Virus record (IMG/VR): IMGVR_UViG_3300010883_000490
Span: 1 to 23,560 of that record
DNA from: a virus
Length of the DNA: 23,560 nt
Reading direction: 5' to 3' (one strand)
In this document: piece after piece, positions 20,457-23,560 of the stretch
Numbering within the stretch: position 1 is the stretch's first letter
How the letters are laid out: every line of letters starts with the position of its first letter
Translations under genes and position numbers: made by a program
Notes under the pieces: generated by a model
The model's input: the letters and a program-made list of their open reading frames with translations, nothing else
The model's database searches: none
Told to the model about the DNA's origin: nothing

Positions 20457-21188
20457 ATGTCCCAAATTTCAAGCGATCTTCTCAAAAAGTTAAAAGAGGT
20501 TAAAAATAATTTAAAAATAGCCATTACATCAGGTGAGGTAGTCTTTACTGCATTAACACTAAAACAGCAGAAAGATTTGCTTAGTACAGCGGTATCTGGA
20601 ATTAGAGGTGCGATCGAATTTCAAAAAGTATTAAACAAAACTATTATAGAAAACTCTGATACTGATAAAATCTTTACTATAGACCGAGCGAAAATATGTC
20701 TCTTATTAAGAAAACAATCCCTAGGGGATGATGTAAAAGTTGGTGAAGAGATTTTAAATATTAATAAAGTTATAGATAAGATTGATGGAGTGAAGAAGGA
20801 GTTTAAAATGGAGAGCAAAGCTACAGAAGATGGAGTTACTCTCAGCCTTAAAGTCCCCACTCTAAAAGAAGAGAATGCTGTTATTAGTAGGTGTTTAGTT
20901 GAACTAGATAAGGCTAAAGATTTAAATGAAACTAGTAAAGCCTTTGGAGTTATCTATTTATACGAGCTAATTAAATATATTGAATCGGTTAAAGTAGGAG
21001 AAGAGGTAGTGGTGTTTACAGACCTTAAAATAGCAGAGAGAGTAGAAATTATTGAAAATTTACCACTAACAGTTTATAAGCAATTATCTACTTTCTTTAA
21101 AGCATTTACCGCTTACGAAAATGAAATACTAACATTTGAAGAAAAAACAATAGTTATAGACCCGGTCTTTTTCGATACGGCTAATTAA
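20457..21188 (+). CDS. T4 baseplate hub protein-like (PF12322/gp26-type) chaperone
   Basis: 243 residues. The pattern VVFTALTLKQQKDLLSTAVS (about 29-48), FQKVLNKTIIENSD, then FTIDRAKICLLLRKQSLGDD (about 74-93) resembles the 'T4 bacteriophage base plate protein' family of hub assembly factors, which begin with a short strand, a K-Q-Q-K-x-L helix, and a later D-R-x-x-I/L-L-x-x-R-x-x-S-L-G helix. It is followed within 10 nt by the tape-measure gene and preceded by a paralogue-like gene, so it likely helps fold or load the tape measure or hub. The C-terminal part (about 165-243) is helical with a small Tyr/Phe-rich segment. Family call is by memory of the motif. Confidence 0.65.
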   Translation: MSQISSDLLKKLKEVKNNLKIAITSGEVVFTALTLKQQKDLLSTAVSGIRGAIEFQKVLNKTIIENSDTDKIFTIDRAKICLLLRKQSLGDDVKVGEEILNINKVIDKIDGVKKEFKMESKATEDGVTLSLKVPTLKEENAVISRCLVELDKAKDLNETSKAFGVIYLYELIKYIESVKVGEEVVVFTDLKIAERVEIIENLPLTVYKQLSTFFKAFTAYENEILTFEEKTIVIDPVFFDTAN

Positions 21189-21191
21189 ATA
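21184..21191 (+). promoter_or_regulatory. T4-type late promoter (ATTAAATA) for tape measure
   Basis: ATTAAATA, TTGTAT, then the ATG at 21198; overlaps the stop of the chaperone gene. Confidence 0.65.
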
Positions 21192-21197
21192 TTGTAT

Positions 21198-23051
21198 ATG
21201 GCAGATGGTATTGTAAGTAAATTATTTGGCAATAGCGGGGACTCTGAATCCAATAAGGAGAAGGTATCAAAAAACGTCATAGAATCTGAAGCTTCAACCT
21301 TTAATAGGAGTAAGCAAACAAAGCCTAATTTAACATCAGCTGAACGAAGGAGAACTTCTAATATTGCTGAAATTATATCTAAAATATTCTTAGATAATGA
21401 AAAAAAGCGAACAAAAGATTCATCTTTAAAAACAAAAATATCAAAAAAGGCTGATTCTCCTGCTGCAGCTGCTCAAAAGAAAGTTGATGGGCCTAAGAAA
21501 AAGAGCCTGGGAATGTTGGCTACGTTAGCAATCATAGCTGCTGCTGTTACAGCATTTGCAGCCTTTATATTTGACAATCTATCTCCTATAGGTCAGTTCT
21601 TAATGAAATCTATAAAATTTTTAAGACCGGTTATTGGTAGGATTACAAAGGTTGTTAAGGGTGTATTTAAGTTTTTTACTACTATAGGGGATGATCTTGT
21701 TAAGTTTCTCGGTAAGGGAGGGGGAATGCTTGGTAAAGCTGGTAAAGCACTCGGAGGTGTCGGTAAGTTTTTAGGAGGGTTGGCCAAAGGAATTGGAAGT
21801 AAAATATTAAAATTTGCGAGATTCATTCCTGTATTAGGATCTTTTGTAAGTTTTGGATTTGCTATAGCTAAATTTAGAAGTGGAGATTATTTTGGAGCTA
21901 TATTAGAGCTTTTATCCGGAATATTAAATTTAATACCCCTCGGTGCTACTCAAATATTATCAGGTATAATTGATGGATTTATTATCGCGCGTGAATTAAT
22001 GGGTGAGGGAGAAGGTGGTGGTTATAAAATGGATAATAAAATTAAAGAGGGTGGAAGCTTTTTAGGAAATATGATAAGTAGTATTGGTAATTTTATAAGT
22101 ACCAATCTAAGAAACTTCCCAATTATAGGAGGTATTATTCTTATGTACGAAGGAGCTAAGGAACTTTTAAGTGGTAATTTTCTTGAGGGGTTTAAGTTAT
22201 TAGGAAAAGGATTGCTTGCATGGATAGCTGGTGAAAAAGGTGCAGATCTTATTATACAAGGGTGGGGATTTATACTTTCATTATTTAAAGACATATATAA
22301 CGGAGACGCAGAAATAAGCTTTCCTTCGTTCGATACTATTGGGGAGATTATATTCAACATTGGTAGTATAATAGGTGGGTGGTTTACCGGTATGATTGAG
22401 ACGGTACAAGAATGGTTTGGTAATGTAAAAGAATGGTTTGTTGACTTATTCACATTCGATTTTGAGTTTCCTAAGCTTGAGGGTGTTTTTGAGTTTTTCG
22501 GTATGATTGGAGACTTTCTATTCAGCCTACCTGGAAAGGTGGTTGATTTTGTAAAGGGCGCTGCAACAAAGGCAGCTAAATTTGCTGATGACACAATTGA
22601 AAGTATACCAGTTGTTGGATCTGTATATAAAGCTGGAAAATCTGGACTAAGGAAAATTGGAGGCTGGCTTGGTTTCGGCGGAAGTGAAGAGGACACAGTT
22701 AAAGACACAGTTAAAGACGCAGTTGAAACATTAGAAGAGCCATTTGTTACTGAAAATAAGTTAGCAGAAGTTTTAAGAAGTCTTACCTCTAGTACCCAAA
22801 TGCTAGATCTAATAACTGTTGTACGAACTGTAAGAACACAATTAGAAACATTAACTACTTATAGTAAGCTTACAGAGCAAAATACCGATAACACAGTTAA
22901 AGCTATTAAAAATATAAAGATCGGTAATAGTTCAGTAATGCCGTTAGCAGGAAATGCTGGTCAAGGAGCTGCTAACAGTTCAGAGTCTTTATTAAATTCT
23001 AGAGCAGATTATTCTTTATCTCCTTATAGCTTAAACGTACCAAGTACGTAA
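21198..23051 (+). CDS. 29: Tail tape measure protein, gp29-like
   Basis: 617 residues from the ATG at 21198 (a TTG at 21192 would add two residues but lies inside the promoter spacer). T4 gp29 has 590 residues. Basic, Ser/Lys-rich N terminus (1-103); a hydrophobic segment at about 105-126 (GMLATLAIIAAAVTAFAAFI); then a long run of Gly-rich amphipathic and hydrophobic helices (about 127-490, for example LGGVGKFLGGLAKGIGSKIL); and a helical C terminus with a coiled-coil candidate (about 530-575). This Gly/Phe/Ile-rich layout is typical of tape measures, which set tail length and may form a channel in the host membrane. Position after the hub chaperones and before a gp48-like gene matches the T4 order 29-48-54. 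Confidence 0.8.
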   Translation: MADGIVSKLFGNSGDSESNKEKVSKNVIESEASTFNRSKQTKPNLTSAERRRTSNIAEIISKIFLDNEKKRTKDSSLKTKISKKADSPAAAAQKKVDGPKKKSLGMLATLAIIAAAVTAFAAFIFDNLSPIGQFLMKSIKFLRPVIGRITKVVKGVFKFFTTIGDDLVKFLGKGGGMLGKAGKALGGVGKFLGGLAKGIGSKILKFARFIPVLGSFVSFGFAIAKFRSGDYFGAILELLSGILNLIPLGATQILSGIIDGFIIARELMGEGEGGGYKMDNKIKEGGSFLGNMISSIGNFISTNLRNFPIIGGIILMYEGAKELLSGNFLEGFKLLGKGLLAWIAGEKGADLIIQGWGFILSLFKDIYNGDAEISFPSFDTIGEIIFNIGSIIGGWFTGMIETVQEWFGNVKEWFVDLFTFDFEFPKLEGVFEFFGMIGDFLFSLPGKVVDFVKGAATKAAKFADDTIESIPVVGSVYKAGKSGLRKIGGWLGFGGSEEDTVKDTVKDAVETLEEPFVTENKLAEVLRSLTSSTQMLDLITVVRTVRTQLETLTTYSKLTEQNTDNTVKAIKNIKIGNSSVMPLAGNAGQGAANSSESLLNSRADYSLSPYSLNVPST

Positions 23052-23052
23052 C

Positions 23053-23060
23053 TATAAATA
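23053..23060 (+). promoter_or_regulatory. T4-type late promoter, perfect TATAAATA, for gp48-like gene
   Basis: TATAAATA, 7 nt, then the ATG at 23068. Confidence 0.75.
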
Positions 23061-23067
23061 TATATGT

Positions 23068-23560
23068 ATGAAGAATATTGTAAAGGAAGGTGCATGGACC
23101 ACTCTACCTACAGGGTCTCAATTAAGAAATGAGACACCCAGAGTTAGAGTTACCCCTTACAAAATAAAGTCTACACAGCTTGCACAATCAATAAAAGGGT
23201 TTATTTCTGCAACAAAGCTAGATACAAAAGCCTTCTATGACGGATTATATGATGGTGAAGAAAAGGGTCATTACTACTTTCCTTACTTTGGTAGTGACTT
23301 TAGAAGTTTCACTACAGATTTTGCTGATACCTTATCCAATATAACAGATAGAGGTTCAGTTTCTATTGGTGAAACAGTAAATAAAATTGGCGGTGAACTG
23401 GCAGGAGCTGGAGCACAGGTTAGTGATTTTATGAAAAATATTAAGGCGGTCGGTGATGGCGGCGGGGGGCCTAGTGTAGGTACCTATATTGAAACACCCA
23501 AACTCTACCAATTTGCAAATACTGACGCGCCGCTTAATGTTACCTTTCCACTATTAAATA
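23068..23560 (+). CDS. 48: Baseplate tail tube cap-like protein, gp48-like (cut by window edge)
   Basis: 164 codons are visible without a stop; the 3' end is outside the window. The ATG at 23068 is chosen because the ATG at 23064 is out of frame and soon hits a stop. The N-terminal part is LPTGSQLRNETPRVRVTPYK and continues with a Phe/Tyr/Asp-rich block (GHYYFPYFGSDFRSF); a Gly-rich linker (GDGGGGPSVG) leads to TYIETPKLYQFANTDAPLNV then TFPLLN, which resembles the I-x-TP-x-x-Y-x-F...V-x-FPLLNT entry of gp48-like baseplate proteins. The T4 order 29-48-54 supports this. gp48 caps the baseplate hub and starts tube growth. Confidence 0.65.
   Translation, partial: MKNIVKEGAWTTLPTGSQLRNETPRVRVTPYKIKSTQLAQSIKGFISATKLDTKAFYDGLYDGEEKGHYYFPYFGSDFRSFTTDFADTLSNITDRGSVSIGETVNKIGGELAGAGAQVSDFMKNIKAVGDGGGGPSVGTYIETPKLYQFANTDAPLNVTFPLLN

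Noticed and set aside
20400-20460. Programmed frameshift joining the two chaperone-like genes
   Set aside because: The first ORF ends in a clear stop, there is a 21-nt gap with its own late promoter, and no slippery sequence is evident.
21192-21197. TTG start adding two residues to the tape measure
   Set aside because: Lies within the fixed promoter-to-ATG spacer; ATG at 21198 fits the pattern of the other late genes.
22022-22708. 228-codon antisense ORF opposite the tape measure gene
   Set aside because: Pro/Ser/Ile-rich composition is the mirror of a Gly/Phe-rich gene; no promoter motif or family pattern.
23064-23066. Alternative ATG for the right-edge gene
   Set aside because: Its frame runs into a stop after about 20 codons, while the frame from 23068 stays open to the window end.
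1-23560. tRNA genes, CRISPR arrays, insertion sequences, integrase or attachment sites
   Set aside because: None seen; nearly all of the window is packed with phage genes and no cloverleaf, regular spaced repeats or transposase was noticed.

Overview
The window is part of the genome of a T4-like (contractile-tailed) bacteriophage. The evidence is a nearly complete set of T4-type virion genes: large terminase, portal, prohead protease, scaffold, major capsid protein, both neck proteins, head-completion nuclease, sheath, tube, tape measure and baseplate proteins. They are strongly diverged from T4 and the DNA is AT-rich. The genome style (AT-rich, a csgF-like gene, little use of Shine-Dalgarno sites) suggests a phage of an AT-rich, probably marine, Gram-negative bacterium. 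The host itself cannot be read from the sequence.

Layout. (1) 1-709, minus strand: the start of a CsgF-like curli-secretion gene running off the left edge, preceded by two tandem paralogous single-span membrane proteins that look like holins. (2) 763-3944, plus strand: a tight five-gene operon behind a sigma70-like promoter, encoding a DUF3307 membrane protein, a PurN-like formyltransferase, a P-loop kinase, a long-form QueF (preQ0 to preQ1 reductase) and a methyltransferase-like protein. I read this as an accessory pathway, most likely for 7-deazaguanine DNA modification. (3) 3946-13448, minus strand: head and neck genes. In transcription order they are an acidic nested-start protein, a small hypothetical, gp14, portal gp20, gp13, gp4-like nuclease, protease gp21, a 47-residue core protein, scaffold gp22, capsid gp23, a terminator, and a small late gene. 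A 53-codon plus-strand gene sits inside this block at 9297-9458. (4) 13481-23560, plus strand: terminase gp17, a tube-like protein, a very large sheath gp18, tube gp19, a second tube-like protein, two baseplate-hub/tail chaperone-like proteins, a tape measure (gp29-like), and the start of a gp48-like gene cut by the right edge.

Regulation. Nineteen start codons on both strands are preceded by an octamer ending in TAAATA, the core of the T4 late promoter TATAAATA. The gap to the ATG is almost always 5 nt (13 of 19; four have 6, one has 7, one has 8). By T4 geometry this puts transcription start on or next to the A of the ATG, so most late mRNAs would be leaderless. One of these promoters lies in frame inside an ORF and seems to define a nested gene. 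Two clear intrinsic terminators (4341-4374 and 12423-12450) separate late units.

The most notable items are the QueF/formyltransferase/methyltransferase operon, the fixed promoter-to-ATG spacing, the nested gene, the CsgF-like/holin-like cluster, and several small unlisted genes.
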